Shown here one piece after another: positions 29,230 to 39,411 of a stretch of 64,000 nt of DNA. The notes under the pieces are model-generated. The model saw nothing but the letters and a program-made list of their open reading frames with translations, did not search any database and was not told the origin of the DNA. Both the position numbers and the translations under genes were made by a program. The stretch's first letter is position 1; each line of letters starts with the position of its first letter. Source of the DNA: Gracilariopsis chorda (lineage: Eukaryota; Rhodophyta; Florideophyceae; Gracilariales; Gracilariaceae); assembly GCA_003194525.1 (NCBI GenBank), contig NBIV01000051.1, positions 186,001-250,000 of the forward strand, given 5' to 3'.

Positions 29230-30948
29230 TTATCCCGGTCGGGAAAAACTAGTAACTTGATTCGCGTGAGCGATTGTAACTGTCGGTACCCTTCGAGGGT
29301 TGACATACAAGCTCGGATCGTCTTCCGTTGCTGGAACTGAAGTTGACGGCAGTTGAGAAGTACAGAACGATTCGGGATTGCTTTCGAGGAAGTGGATGCC
29401 ATCTTGCCCACCATGGCTGGTAGTAACCAGTAGCAGGGACGAAGACGAGTCCGAACCATCGGCGAGGAGTGCTCTCGTTGTCCGAGATTTCGGATTCTTC
29501 CGTGCTCGGAACGTATCGCCTTCCGCCTGAGCGTAGTGGACCAAATCCATGTACTGCGCCTTGCGGTTCTCCTCCCGATATCGGGCAACCAAAGCCCTAA
29601 TCAGAGGATCTAAACCATCAACAAACATGGTACACTTCTCTTGATGAGAATGCACATTACCACATTGGTGAAACGTTTTATTCAAGCGAGTTGAATATTC
29701 CGTTTCGGACTCTGTCGGTCGTTGACGAGTGTCTCTCAAAGCGAGAATTGCAGCTTGAACCGCATTCAGTGTTGCGTATGACCTGAGGAGGTAATGAACC
29801 GCTTCAAGCCAACACGTAACTCCTCCTTCCGAGGCCCTCGAGGATCCGCGGACGGATTGAAATTGATCTTCTGCAGAACCCTTCAGAAAGTAGGGTAGCG
29901 TCAAGTACGCTTGAGCTTCACTCATGCCCAGAATATCTGCTTCGCGGACAAACCTAGCAAGGAAATCAAGTACGAAAATTGGTTCATCGCCCCTGAACTC
30001 CCTTCTGTGTAGGGTAGTACTTAGACGCTTGATAAAGTCCTTGACCTTACCCGTTCCACGAGATGAACGTTCTGTAGACGTCTTCTTTAACCGGTAATAA
30101 TGGTATGATAGCAACTTCCGATAGAGCGGATTTGTGGGTTCTAGCTCCTTGATTCCCAAGTGCCGTCGACCCTTCACACGGGTATGGATATCCTTCTGTG
30201 TGGGCTGAGTCGCTTCCGAGCGAGTAGCACGCGATTCGCATCGTTTGGATTTCTTTTGCGATTCAACGGATTCAGAAGACGAACTCGAAGACGAAGAATC
30301 AGAATCTGAGTCAGACAAATCCTGTTGGAGGTGAACTTCCTTCTTGGAGCGGTGATAATTTCGGTTCACGGAGCGTTGTTCAGACGTCTCCGAACGATCG
30401 GGTTTGGCCAGTTTGGCATCAACTTCCGCGTCCAGACGGAACATCTCTTTGAGATTAGCCAAATGGGCATCAAAACGATCCGCTCGAATGTGGAATTCTT
30501 CCACAGGTGTGTGATACTCCTGAACGAAGACCCCAGGGGCACCAAGACTTTCCAAAATGGAATTCATATCCTGCCTCAGGACACGTATGTCTCCTGAAAC
30601 ATCCCGAACTCGGGAGTCATCCACCTTACGACGGAGCTCGGTGACCTCCTTAAGGAGCTCGACGTGGGCTGCGGTTGTGATTTCCACGCGAGTTTCCAAA
30701 CGAAGGAGCTCAGCGGCATCAGACGAACTTCTGTTAGCCACGGACGGCGTTTCCACAACTGGAGTTTGACGGACGGTAGCAACTTCACAAAGTACTGAAG
30801 CAGCTGAAGGTGCTCTCCGAAGATCCGGATCAATTTCGATCTCATCCCGGCGCTCGGGAACGGACATCCTCGATCTGGGGTTAGCCTGTTGGGCCGACCC
30901 AGTGGGGCGAGTAGAACCATTCCGAGTTCCTGTAGCGATCGGTGCCAT
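29230..30948 (-). CDS. Ty3 Gag (capsid part)
   Basis: ATG at 30948 (MAPIATGTRNGSTRPTG). The N-terminal half holds a predicted coiled coil (LLRLETRVEITTAAHVELLK and following) and a Ser/Asp-rich run. The C-terminal half has the retrotransposon gag fold (FLARFVREADILGMSEAQAY, FLKGSAEDQF, LRDTRQRPTESETEYSTRLN). It ends at a TAA just before the zinc knuckle. The frame is open upstream to 31077, but without an ATG. Confidence 0.85.
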   Translation of the reverse strand: MAPIATGTRNGSTRPTGSAQQANPRSRMSVPERRDEIEIDPDLRRAPSAASVLCEVATVRQTPVVETPSVANRSSSDAAELLRLETRVEITTAAHVELLKEVTELRRKVDDSRVRDVSGDIRVLRQDMNSILESLGAPGVFVQEYHTPVEEFHIRADRFDAHLANLKEMFRLDAEVDAKLAKPDRSETSEQRSVNRNYHRSKKEVHLQQDLSDSDSDSSSSSSSSESVESQKKSKRCESRATRSEATQPTQKDIHTRVKGRRHLGIKELEPTNPLYRKLLSYHYYRLKKTSTERSSRGTGKVKDFIKRLSTTLHRREFRGDEPIFVLDFLARFVREADILGMSEAQAYLTLPYFLKGSAEDQFQSVRGSSRASEGGVTCWLEAVHYLLRSYATLNAVQAAILALRDTRQRPTESETEYSTRLNKTFHQCGNVHSHQEKCTMFVDGLDPLIRALVARYREENRKAQYMDLVHYAQAEGDTFRARKNPKSRTTRALLADGSDSSSSLLLVTTSHGGQDGIHFLESNPESFCTSQLPSTSVPATEDDPSLYVNPRRVPTVTIAHANQVTSFSRPG

Positions 30949-31138
30949 ACTGTAACCTGACAACCGATATCGGTAGTTAACAATCCTGAGACTTCCGGAA
31001 AACGAGTAAGCAGACAAAAACTTCACAGAAGTGCAACAAAACTCAAGTGAGTATTCAGACCAGGAATGGTACAACAATTAGAAACCCAGCAATGGGAACC
31101 AACCGACACATCTCGAAAGAGTAGAATCCCAATTTCTA

Positions 31139-31151
31139 GGTCGGGAGACCA
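31139..31151 (-). other. Candidate primer-binding site
   Basis: In the sense direction TGGTCTCCCGACC begins two bases after the 5' LTR. TGG complements the CCA end of a tRNA. The tRNA itself was not identified. Confidence 0.6.
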
Positions 31152-31153
31152 CT

Positions 31154-32102
31154 TGTTGAGCAGAACCCGGTGACGGGAGATGCACCTTCAAGGTGTTCGA
31201 GACCTCGCTCCCTTTGGGGATGGTGTCTCAGTGGTGAGCTCTCTGCGCCACGTACGAGTTGGCGTGTAAGACCAGCGTGGTTCTGGCTATACCTGCAGAA
31301 GTTCGGGAATCGCCCAGAAAATGGGGTGTGTCTCTAGGATTGGATCACACGAGACTGTTGAGCAGGGGATCCTGCGAAGGAGAAAGGGGGCCCTAAAAGG
31401 GAAGAGAAACACGACTTGAAACGTGACGGGGCGTGCACAGAGCCGCAACAGAACCGGAGACGGGAGCGAATCCACACAGGCGGTATGGGTGTTTCCCAAA
31501 AAAAAGTGGCGATACACACCACGAGAATGAACCCGATACGGGGCTAAGTCCAAGACTGACAGTGGAATAGATAACAATACCGAACACGGTGATACTGTAA
31601 CAGTAGTGACGCCTGAGTGTTCCCAAGGGCATAGTAGACGGAATCCACTCGTGGATACTCTCCGCAAGGAGTCGTAATCCCTACGATGGCCTATCGTACC
31701 AGAGCCTTCCTCTGCAAAGAGTATTTCTCGAACGAGAACCAAGGTTGCCATTTACTGCTGAAGCTGACGGCGGAGCCGCCATTACCTAAGTAGGTTTCAC
31801 GACAATAAACTGAACTAATTAACTAATTTGGTGCACACCTCTCGAGGTCCATACACGTGGGTTTCCCACTATCTGGGCCACAAGTTGTGCCAATCGTTAA
31901 GTTAACCATCCAAGATTGAAACCGTACCATCTCTCACCAGAGCTAAACTATGCCACCTGTCCAGGTTTGCCATTGCACTCAGGTGCTCTCGCCACGTCCC
32001 GAGAGGGATCAATTTCATAACTGGGGTATTACATCACTCCGGTCACGGACATTTCCCATGAATGGGAGTTCTTCCTCACTAACGCGAAAGCGTTGCTCCA
32101 CA
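31154..32102 (-). repeat. 5' LTR of the Ty3 element
   Basis: 949 bp, about 107 bp longer than the other LTR because of a segment beginning ACCAGCGTGGTTCTGG. That segment resembles part of the solo-LTR-like sequence at 18.5 kb, so it is probably ancestral and was lost from the 3' LTR. It is followed by the ACTAC duplication at 32103-32107. Confidence 0.95.
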
Positions 32103-32316
32103 ACTACTTCGGTAACGTCTTGATATTTGCACTAAATCTGGTGGCAACTGCCAGCTCTTTTAACGCACCGGGAGCTATGCATTATTCGACAATCGCAAAA
32201 TGTGTAGAGTTTAGAACAAACTGCAGAATGCATTTGATCTCTTTGAACGGCGTTATGTCTTGGACTCTCCCTTCTGCAAGACAAACCAACCCTATTGCGA
32301 GCTTAAAATGGGAAAG
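32103..32316 (+). pseudogene. Harbinger-like DDE transposase, middle segment between two insertions
   Basis: The frame left at 20476 continues here: FGNVLIFALNLVATASSF, then NAPGAMHYSTIAKC (family: N.PG..HDSTIA) and, one frame over, FDLFERRYVLDSPFCKTN with the DS(A/P)F block that carries the next catalytic Asp. It is broken off at 32316 by the terminus of the pogo-like element. Confidence 0.7.
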
Positions 32317-32542
32317 GGCTCAATTTGAGACTCTCCAATTTCAGGACGTTCCACTCCCAATCTGCTCTCCAATTCGCAATCTCCTTGAATTCCACCACAA
32401 ACTATCCCAACATTTTCCCCCCAGCAAAATACAAGCTCTGAAAAGCACAAGCGCCATGCCACTTTCGATGTGACGAAAAACCGCAGGTAGAAAGGCAGCA
32501 CATGCCAAGCGTCTGGATGTAAACCAGCAACGCCATAATGCA

Positions 32543-33801
32543 GTGGAAAAGCTCAAAAAGAAAATCTCAGTTTCTATTATCATGAGGCAAACCAACATCA
32601 GCAGAACCACACTTTATCGTCTTCGAGATGTAATGCGGAACGAGAAAACTGACGTAAATCGAAAACTCCTTGACCCAACTGTACATTTTGCAGGCAGCAG
32701 ACCTGTTTTGATGCGAGAGGAAGAGAAAATGATCGTTGAGCGTTCAATATTTGCAGCAAAACGCCGCTTTACTTATGTGGATTTTGAAATAAAACCGCCA
32801 ATGCTACAAGCAGCGAACAATAGACGCAAAGGATATACCAAGATTATGCCATCTGATTATGCCCTCCGGTCCGTTTGTGCAAGGACCCGTACCCTGTCTT
32901 GCAGTCAAACGGAAAACACCGACCCCAAGAGATTCTTATCATAGAACCTATACCACATCAAAAGATTAATAGAGATCATTGAACTACTTAAAGAACCAAG
33001 GGCCGATATATTTCTGGACCCCAACCGCATCTGGAATCCTGATGAAACCAGTATTTTTGCGTAGAATGGTATAAGATACAAAGGATACAACGCATCCAAT
33101 ATTGGACACAGACGGTACGGAACCAAACTCAAATACAATGTCAATTATCTAACCAAAGATGTTATGATACCATCATCTGGTCACATTGCTTCATTTTGCC
33201 TTGTTGCTTAAGGAAGAAACATTGTCCCATCTTGGACGACTCCACTTCCAGAAGAAGTTGTTAAGAACATTGCACCCAAGTAAAAGTGAATGACAGTCAA
33301 TAACTGGCTTCCAGATCACAGTCATATATCTTGCAGCGCAAAAGGGCCGTGAAAAAGGCTGTATTACCGTCATTTATCCAATATCTCAACACTTTCATAC
33401 GCAAATTTGTCCTAAAGCAGACACCGTGCTGGTTTTCTTGGGTTCCTGTCAATATTTCACACATATTACAGCCCTGTCAGGACAGAGTCAACAAGTTTTT
33501 CTCGGAGAACGTACAAAATGTTCTGGATATATTCTTGTACTCGAATCCATTCACACACGCAAAAATTGTCAGGAAAATCAACCTCGTCGCTGCCGCATTG
33601 GGTGCGTTGATTTGTGAGCTTGCAGTAGAAGGGTTCGACAGCTGTGGATTGTGGTCTTTGAACAAAGAGCGAGTAATGGGCTTTGCGAAAAATAGCGTGC
33701 CTTCAAGAAAAGGGCAGCCGTTTCCTGAAAAGTTGATTCGGCTAAGTTCTCGCGTATCTGCCCGCATCATTCAGAGCAGTTTAAGGAAGATTTTTGTGTA
33801 A
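32543..33801 (+). pseudogene. Pogo/jerky-type DDE_1 transposase, degenerate
   Basis: In order: a helix-turn-helix (RQTNISRTTLYRLRDVM), a CENP-B-like domain (SRPVLMREEEKMIVERSIF), DYALRSVCARTRTL, then IWNPDETSIFA, which holds the Asp-Glu of the DDE fold, and WVPVNISHILQPCQDRVNKF near the third acidic residue. Several stops and frame changes lie between them. Motif order matches the minus-strand copy at 18460-17015. Confidence 0.72.
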
Positions 33802-34556
33802 GAAAAGAACCCCACGACTGTTTGCGACACGTTGAGATTTTGTTGCAGCAGAACTCATCAGAAAATTACCTGATTTGGCGACCACAACTGGTAATACTTC
33901 TGCCAAAAGCTGTCAAAGCAGGAAAATAAGGTGGTTTTCCAGCACAGTGGTTTACAGAAAAAGAGAACAGTTGTCCAAACTCCGAGCGAAATAAGAACAG
34001 GGAGAACGCAGTTCAAATTAAACAAGTGCATCGTGACCACGAAGGAAAGGGAGGGTAGAGATGTATTTCAAGGGCAATTGATGCACATAGTTAGAGTCAA
34101 ACTGTTATAGTCACCGAAAATGTCGTTCTCAAGAGGTATAAGTGCTTTGATCATGTGCCGATCAATTAGCATAGGTACTGGCGTGAGGATCACGAAGCTG
34201 CTGGTGGTGAAGCAAAAGACGTCGAACAACGCTCAGCAGCAGTGACGACGCTGCTGCGTCCGCGGCACTGGCGCTGGAAGCTTGCAGAGCACGATTTACG
34301 TGTTGTACTACAATAAGTACGGCAAAATAGTTGTAGGGTTAATGGTGATGTTGATGAGAGTTGAAACAAAAAGGGATGGTAAAGATGGTGAAAGTTGGTT
34401 GCTGGACTAGATTGTTGAAGCCATCTAATCTTTGCCTTTTATAGTAGACTAGACTAGGGAGTATTTCACAGACGCTATTTGTCTGTGAATTGCTTAGGTG
34501 ACTGGAAGTTTCGTGGATGTCCAATATGGTACCCACGCCAGCATATCAGTACGTTT
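33802..34556. other. Non-coding 3' part of pogo-like copy 2
   Basis: I see no recognisable gene between the DDE_1 remnant and the right terminal repeat. Short ORFs only. Confidence 0.45.
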
Positions 34557-34689
34557 GTCTCAAATTGAGCCCGTTTTGATTGACTTAGTGAGCGGCGCAG
34601 ATTGACAGTTCCAAAAACATGGCAAGATGAGATTGTAAATGGGGTTTTTGACCGAGTCAGATTTTGTTCCAATTTGAGCCTTTATGAGG

Positions 34690-34980
34690 GCTACCCATAT
34701 TTCATTGATTCTGCTTAGAACTAAGTGATTGGATCTGATGGGACAGTTCAAGAATATAATTTTTAGGAGCAGGCAACACCTGCTTGACAGGCGTCTGAAT
34801 GGGGTATACGTGCCTTTAAGTCATCTGTTACTAGACTAAGTGATCGGTTTGTTCACAAATAGCGCGAGGAGCGAAAGCTTATGTTGCTCACTGTGCTGGT
34901 CCTACATAATTTGCGTTCCAGATTGGTTGGAATCAACCAAATTCTAAAAATCTACATGTCTTGTTTAACGGGGGAAGACA
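34690..34980 (+). pseudogene. Harbinger-like DDE transposase, C-terminal part
   Basis: After the pogo-like insertion the family's C-terminal motifs reappear on plus: QASEWGIRAFKSSVTRLSD (family: R..SEWGMR.....F.RL) and REERKLMLLTVLVLHNLRS followed by RLVGINQILKIY (family: L.NLR...VG.NQI..VY). Stops are present. This closes the transposase begun at 19.9 kb. Confidence 0.7.
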
Positions 34981-35004
34981 ACATGCTTCCCTTTTAATAA
35001 ATTA

Positions 35005-35570
35005 TTACTTCGAGCTACCACTCGGATTGAATCCCTGGTTCATCTTGCCGAAAAGTACCATCATCATCATATGCATCATGTGATTGTTCCTTCTTCTTTC
35101 TTCTTCTAATATCCTCCTGCCTTCTTCCCGACGTTCGCGCTCTTCTTCCTGCAGCTGCCGTTCATTTCTCGATATGCTGAGCCTAATATGATCGCTCTTC
35201 TTCTTTGCGCCGCTTTTCAATTTCTAGCTCAGCCAGAATTCGTCTATGCTAGCCATCGCTTCGTTTCTGCTTTTGAAGCATGGACATTCTCAATATTTCC
35301 AAAATCAAATCTTCCCCACCCCCCTTACTGATGATAGTGCCTACTGTATTTCATAGTAATGTCCTTGGAGAAGGTGAGCGCATTTTGCCGCGCTCCTTGC
35401 ATATGTACGCTGTTATTCAAAATTTTCACGGCTCCTGATATTACCGGGTCATCCACTTCATTATCCATTGTGTTGAAAGTTCCCTATCTAAAACATTCAT
35501 TGTACTCATCGTCGGACTCTGCTGCGTGACCTATATCAGGCCCTTTGTTTAGCTGCTCTCTGAGCTGCTT
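35005..35570 (-). pseudogene. Coiled-coil accessory protein of the Harbinger-like element, degenerate
   Basis: The minus strand encodes an acidic stretch (ESDDEYNECFR), DDPVISGAVKILNNSVHMQG, then Glu/Arg-rich coiled coil (NERQLQEEERERREEGRRIL) and a Met-rich end (NNHMMHMMMMVLFGKMNQG). Several frame breaks. It lies tail-to-tail with the transposase, and the second Harbinger-like copy at 46.9-48.2 kb has the same convergent layout. PIF/Harbinger elements encode a second, Myb-like protein that helps the transposase; I infer the same role. Confidence 0.5.
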
Positions 35571-37982
35571 TGAGGGCATCCCGTGCAGGAGAGTACTATG
35601 GTCTCCCGTCCCCACAGTTGTGCGGCAGATTGCCGAGAACTGCCAGTGCAACAACTCAGCATTTCGACCTTATGCCGAGTAGGGTGCTCTGTATAGCGGC
35701 GTGACCACTTCCCATTCCTTCCTTGCAAGGGGCAGGTACTTCTCAATGGGGTAAGGAAGGCATTTCGTTTCACTCCCTGCGAATCCCAATCCTATCTTAC
35801 TGAGTGGGCTTTGAACGAGAACGCTTTCTCGTTAGGTTTCTTTTTGATTGCGGGAGATGTCTGAGGCAATCCACCCAAACAGCGCTGTGCCGAAAGTTTT
35901 CAATGCCTTCTCATTTGTCCCACTTTTGGAGATGTGCTACGACACAGAGAGCTGTTGCGTCCTTCTCTTTACGGATCGATGGCTGTCGAACATCGCGACG
36001 ATAACGGCACGATAGAGCCATCTGAAGGTGCCACTGCTCTCACGCCTTCGTCTATTACAGTCATATTAAAATTCCCGGGGATTTCAAAGAAATATGCGAC
36101 CTTCCTACATTTTTCAGCAGAGTGCAGCTTCGCAGTGTGCCGTTTTCGACCATGCTGGCGCAAACATTCTTTGCTACTACTCAATATCTTCCGCCGCTTT
36201 CTTGTGCTGGAGGTAGCACAGCACAGTACCCACCCAGCGCGGGACAGCAACGGAAACGAATGGCAAAGTGTGGGGATTAGAGGGCTAAAACAGAAACTAA
36301 GGCAGCAGAGAATGCTATAGAGTAGCTGGTTAGTTCAACAGCGCAGGGGCTGGAGGTCTGGAAGGGCTTTCGAATGCCACACCCAAACAAGAAAGTACAA
36401 TTTCAGGGAGTGGTTGTGGACAAAAGCACAATGTCAGGTTGTAGGTTTACGGCAGTTAAGGTTAAAGTAATCCGCGAAAAAACTCAGGGACCTGAAACTG
36501 AAAAACGGCTGGCTGGGCAACGGAATTGGTTGGGGTGTGTTGGAAAGAAAGGTGTTGCTGAACAATGCTCTAAAATGTTTATAGCGGAAAGAAGGATGGT
36601 GGTCGTTTTGCCTAAAAAGAGGAGGGTTCAGCTGCAGAACCGCGTAAGGCAACGATGGAGAGCAACGGGAGAAATAAAGGTACAAAAATTGGGATGACGT
36701 AGGCGTCTAAGGCATCAGAAAGTGATCCTCAAGCAAGCAAGATGTCAGCGCGAGCAGCTGCAAAACCACACAAAACCGTTGTAGTGTAACGAGGAAGATT
36801 TGGAGAACAACAACAGAAAGTACCACAAAGACTGTTGGAGACGAATGGGTAGCACAAATGAAAGCCAATAAAGTGATAGAGCAGAGATTAGTGAGCAAAT
36901 AACTGCAGCATCATAGGGGCAGGATAGGCAAAAGAGTGGAAGGTTATGATTTGCGTAATTTAGAAGTGCTTCTGGTGAAAGGAAGATTGATACAAAACAG
37001 CAACATGACCGAAAAGAGAGGCCACAATAGAGATCACGAGGTGGCAAGATTTCGGAATAGAGCAGCAAAGAGGGGAAATAGAGCGACAAGCGCTTTTTTC
37101 AAAGGCCGAAATAGCCTGAGCAGCACGAAGGGCCAGGAGCGTCACAAGAACACGGCGGGAAGGGGTGTGAGTGCTCAGACTGGCTTGCCGATCGGCAGCC
37201 ACAGAACAACGTTAGAGCGCCAGCGTGAGGCGTTCCGAATTTGACACTGCAAAACAGTCTGCTTCAAAGGGAACAAAGGGTTACCGCTTCGAGGATAACG
37301 GAGTCTGGTCGCGTGCATAAAGCGCATTTCAATGTGCTTTTATCACAATTTGTGCTGTTGCACTTCGTGATTTGTGATTTCAGGAGTGTTCCATGTTGAG
37401 TATGCCCAAGCTGCGAAAACTGGTTAAGGCTGGTCATCGCCGGAGCAGTTGTTCTCTACCCACAGGTGTCAAATTTGGCGCGCGCGAACTTCTCCACCGA
37501 TATACATATCATAACTGAACTAGACTAGTCGCCGCCCATTCTGAGATCCAAAAAAGAACACACATGACGATCTCAGAGCCTTGATCTCTCTTTTATCAGC
37601 CATAAATGCTTGGCTTTTCCCTAAACCACCCAAATCAGTACTCGACACCCCGTAGTACACCTCCTCTCTTCAACCTCCCCGACGTATCGCATCACTTATT
37701 TTGACCACAACGATTCTGCATCACAATATCTGAGCTGCAACCTCAACGATCCTTCGCAGATTCTTTCTTGTCATCTTTCCCAGTTCCAACCATATCCGAG
37801 CCAAATTCATCACAACGACAAAGAGTGCAAACTAAACATTACTGCCTACTTAGAGGAAAAAAGCACAAACTTCTACTCGTGGCTCAGGTCTTACACTATC
37901 TGAGACATATTTTCTTTTGAACCTAATGGAGAAGTATTTGCCGCTATGTAGGGAAGAAGGGGTGGTCTTGCGTTAAGACCAT
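35571..37982. other. Repeat-derived stretch without a recognised gene
   Basis: About 2.4 kb with short ORFs (128 aa at 35934, 107 aa at 36374, 102 aa at 36936, all plus) that match no family I know. A 2A-like remnant near 35825-35880 is described as a finding. Otherwise I see nothing supportable. Confidence 0.4.
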
Positions 37983-38168
37983 GTGGCAGCTTTTCCCAAA
38001 CAGCATAAACCTGCAAAAAGCCTTCGCAGGAAGTTTGCAACGCTACACCGTCTTTGTTTTCCTGTCGGAGATCCTCTCATACCTGATGATGTTAAAAGAG
38101 CTAAAAAGATACTGAAAAACATAACCGAGCGTGCAGGCATGCGTCGGTGTTCTCGGAATGCTAGATAG
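37983..38168 (+). pseudogene. Myb-like fragment of a transposon accessory protein
   Basis: This 61-aa frame contains RRKFATLHRLCFPVGDPLIP and DDVKRAKKILKNI. It fits a pattern (R..F..L.....P.GDP..P..V..AK.I...I) that I associate with Myb-like partner proteins of eukaryotic DNA transposons. It is too short for a firm call. Confidence 0.35.
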
Positions 38169-38817
38169 AGGTGCTAGATCGCAAGTTTCTTAGGCAAAAG
38201 CTCAAAAATACTACGAAAATGATAGATTCTGTTAGTTTCTGGCGCTTGCCAAGTAAAACATTTTTTGGTCCATATCTTACAGAGCCTTGCCTCACCTGCA
38301 CTGCACATTGCTAGTTTCAAGTTTGGAGAAAGTTCATTCTCCATTAAAAGCTAGATACACATCTCAAAATGGCGCTGGCCACGCAGCAACCAGCGCCATT
38401 TCGAGCACGCAACCCCAAATAACATATTTATTTCCATTTTTTGAATTCCAAACTTCATACTGCCCTAGTTTGACGTCCAACTCATAGCAAAGAACTCATC
38501 TGGGCAGCTGTCTCCCTTCTCATACACCCGACGCACCGTGCACCAGATTCAAATACCACCCATTCAATTATCCTTCTCCCCTTCCAAAATTCTCTTCGTA
38601 GTCCTAACAGCCTCAAGTACACTCCTTAACATCACCATTCTTCTTCTCCCTCTCCCTCATTCCATGCCTCCTCTTCAACCGACTCCAACCATCCAATCTT
38701 TCTTCTTTCTTCTCCTTCAACCTCTTTCTCACAACCCCTGGACTTCCAGGAGTAACCGGAGACCCTCTCCCGACAGCGCCTCCCACCCATCTTGCCCTCC
38801 ACCTCCATACATCTTCT

Positions 38818-39393
38818 TTAATTCATGCGTGGCACTCCATTGTAATCGCGATGGAGCACCATGACACCTCGAAACACGTAACTCGACCCAAAACGAAGAG
38901 AAACATAATCCGTGGCAGCAAAGTCAAGAGCGTCTTGCGCATTCTTCGCAACCGCACTCGGTGCGTCCGTTTGGGCGATCGCAAACGTCTACCGAACCCG
39001 AAGGACAACTTTTTTCTTGTTGAACAAAGCACTGGAGTGGTTTTCTCCAACAGTGTTACCCCTTTCTTTGAAGCTCCCGTGATCACGCCTGCTAGGTTCC
39101 AAAGAAATGGACGTAAGCACTATATATCGTTTTCATGACATCCATTGTCGTCAACGTAGCATCCCTGCAATTTCCGTCCCAATCACTTGCATTGCAAAAA
39201 TAATTCGATAATTTCTTTGGTCGAGGTCCATGGTCCGAGGTGTCGTGGTGCTCCATCGCCAACACGATGGAGCGCCAGGACGGGAAATGTTAATTAAAAT
39301 TCATGCCTCACACTCCATCGTAATCGCGATGGAGCACCATGACACCCCGGACCACGGACCTCGACCCAAAACGGTGAGAAACATAATCCGAAG
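38818..39393. repeat. Hairpin-rich repeat pair (MITE-like)
   Basis: A segment of about 95 bp at 38819-38914 recurs at 39297-39393; both end GAGAAACATAATCCG. A 43-bp inverted repeat joins 39216-39258 (TTTGGTCGAGGTCC...) to 39327-39371 (...GGACCTCGACCCAAAA) with few mismatches. Three copies of the hairpin CTCCATCG-N6-CGATGGAG lie at 38835-38856 (one mismatch), 39251-39272 and 39313-39334. Confidence 0.75.
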
Positions 39394-39411
39394 GAAACGG
39401 GTTCATTCAAG

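Larger units (their letters stand above)
20477..32102 (-). mobile_element. Complete Ty3/gypsy LTR retrotransposon with chromodomain ORF and antisense ORF
   Basis: An 11.6-kb element in minus orientation. Both LTRs begin TG and end CA with near-inverted tips (TGTTGAGCA / TGCTCCACA). The flanking 5-bp target-site duplication is ACTAC at 20472-20476 and 32103-32107. A candidate primer-binding site and a polypurine tract sit next to the LTRs. Order in the sense direction: gag, zinc knuckle, aspartic protease, reverse transcriptase, RNase H, integrase, separate chromodomain ORF, an ORF on the opposite strand, 3' LTR. The RT-RH-IN order defines Ty3/gypsy (Metaviridae). At least five in-frame stops, a frameshift in RT and a lost RT Asp show it is defective. 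It is inserted in a Harbinger-like transposase gene. Confidence 0.95.
32317..34572 (+). mobile_element. Pogo-like DNA transposon fossil (copy 2)
   Basis: Bounded by GGCTCAATTTGAGAC (32317-32331) and GTCTCAAATTGAGCC (34557-34571), shared with copy 1 at 16490-19620. It holds a broken CENP-B-type/DDE_1 transposase on the plus strand. A further end-like sequence, TTCCAATTTGAGCC (about 34668-34681), may be a second right terminus. It interrupts the Harbinger-like transposase. No clear target-site duplication. Confidence 0.6.

Noticed and set aside
38540-38864. 108-aa plus ORF in a pyrimidine-rich tract
   Set aside because: Leu/Pro/Ser-rich translation of CT-rich low-complexity DNA; no start context or motif.
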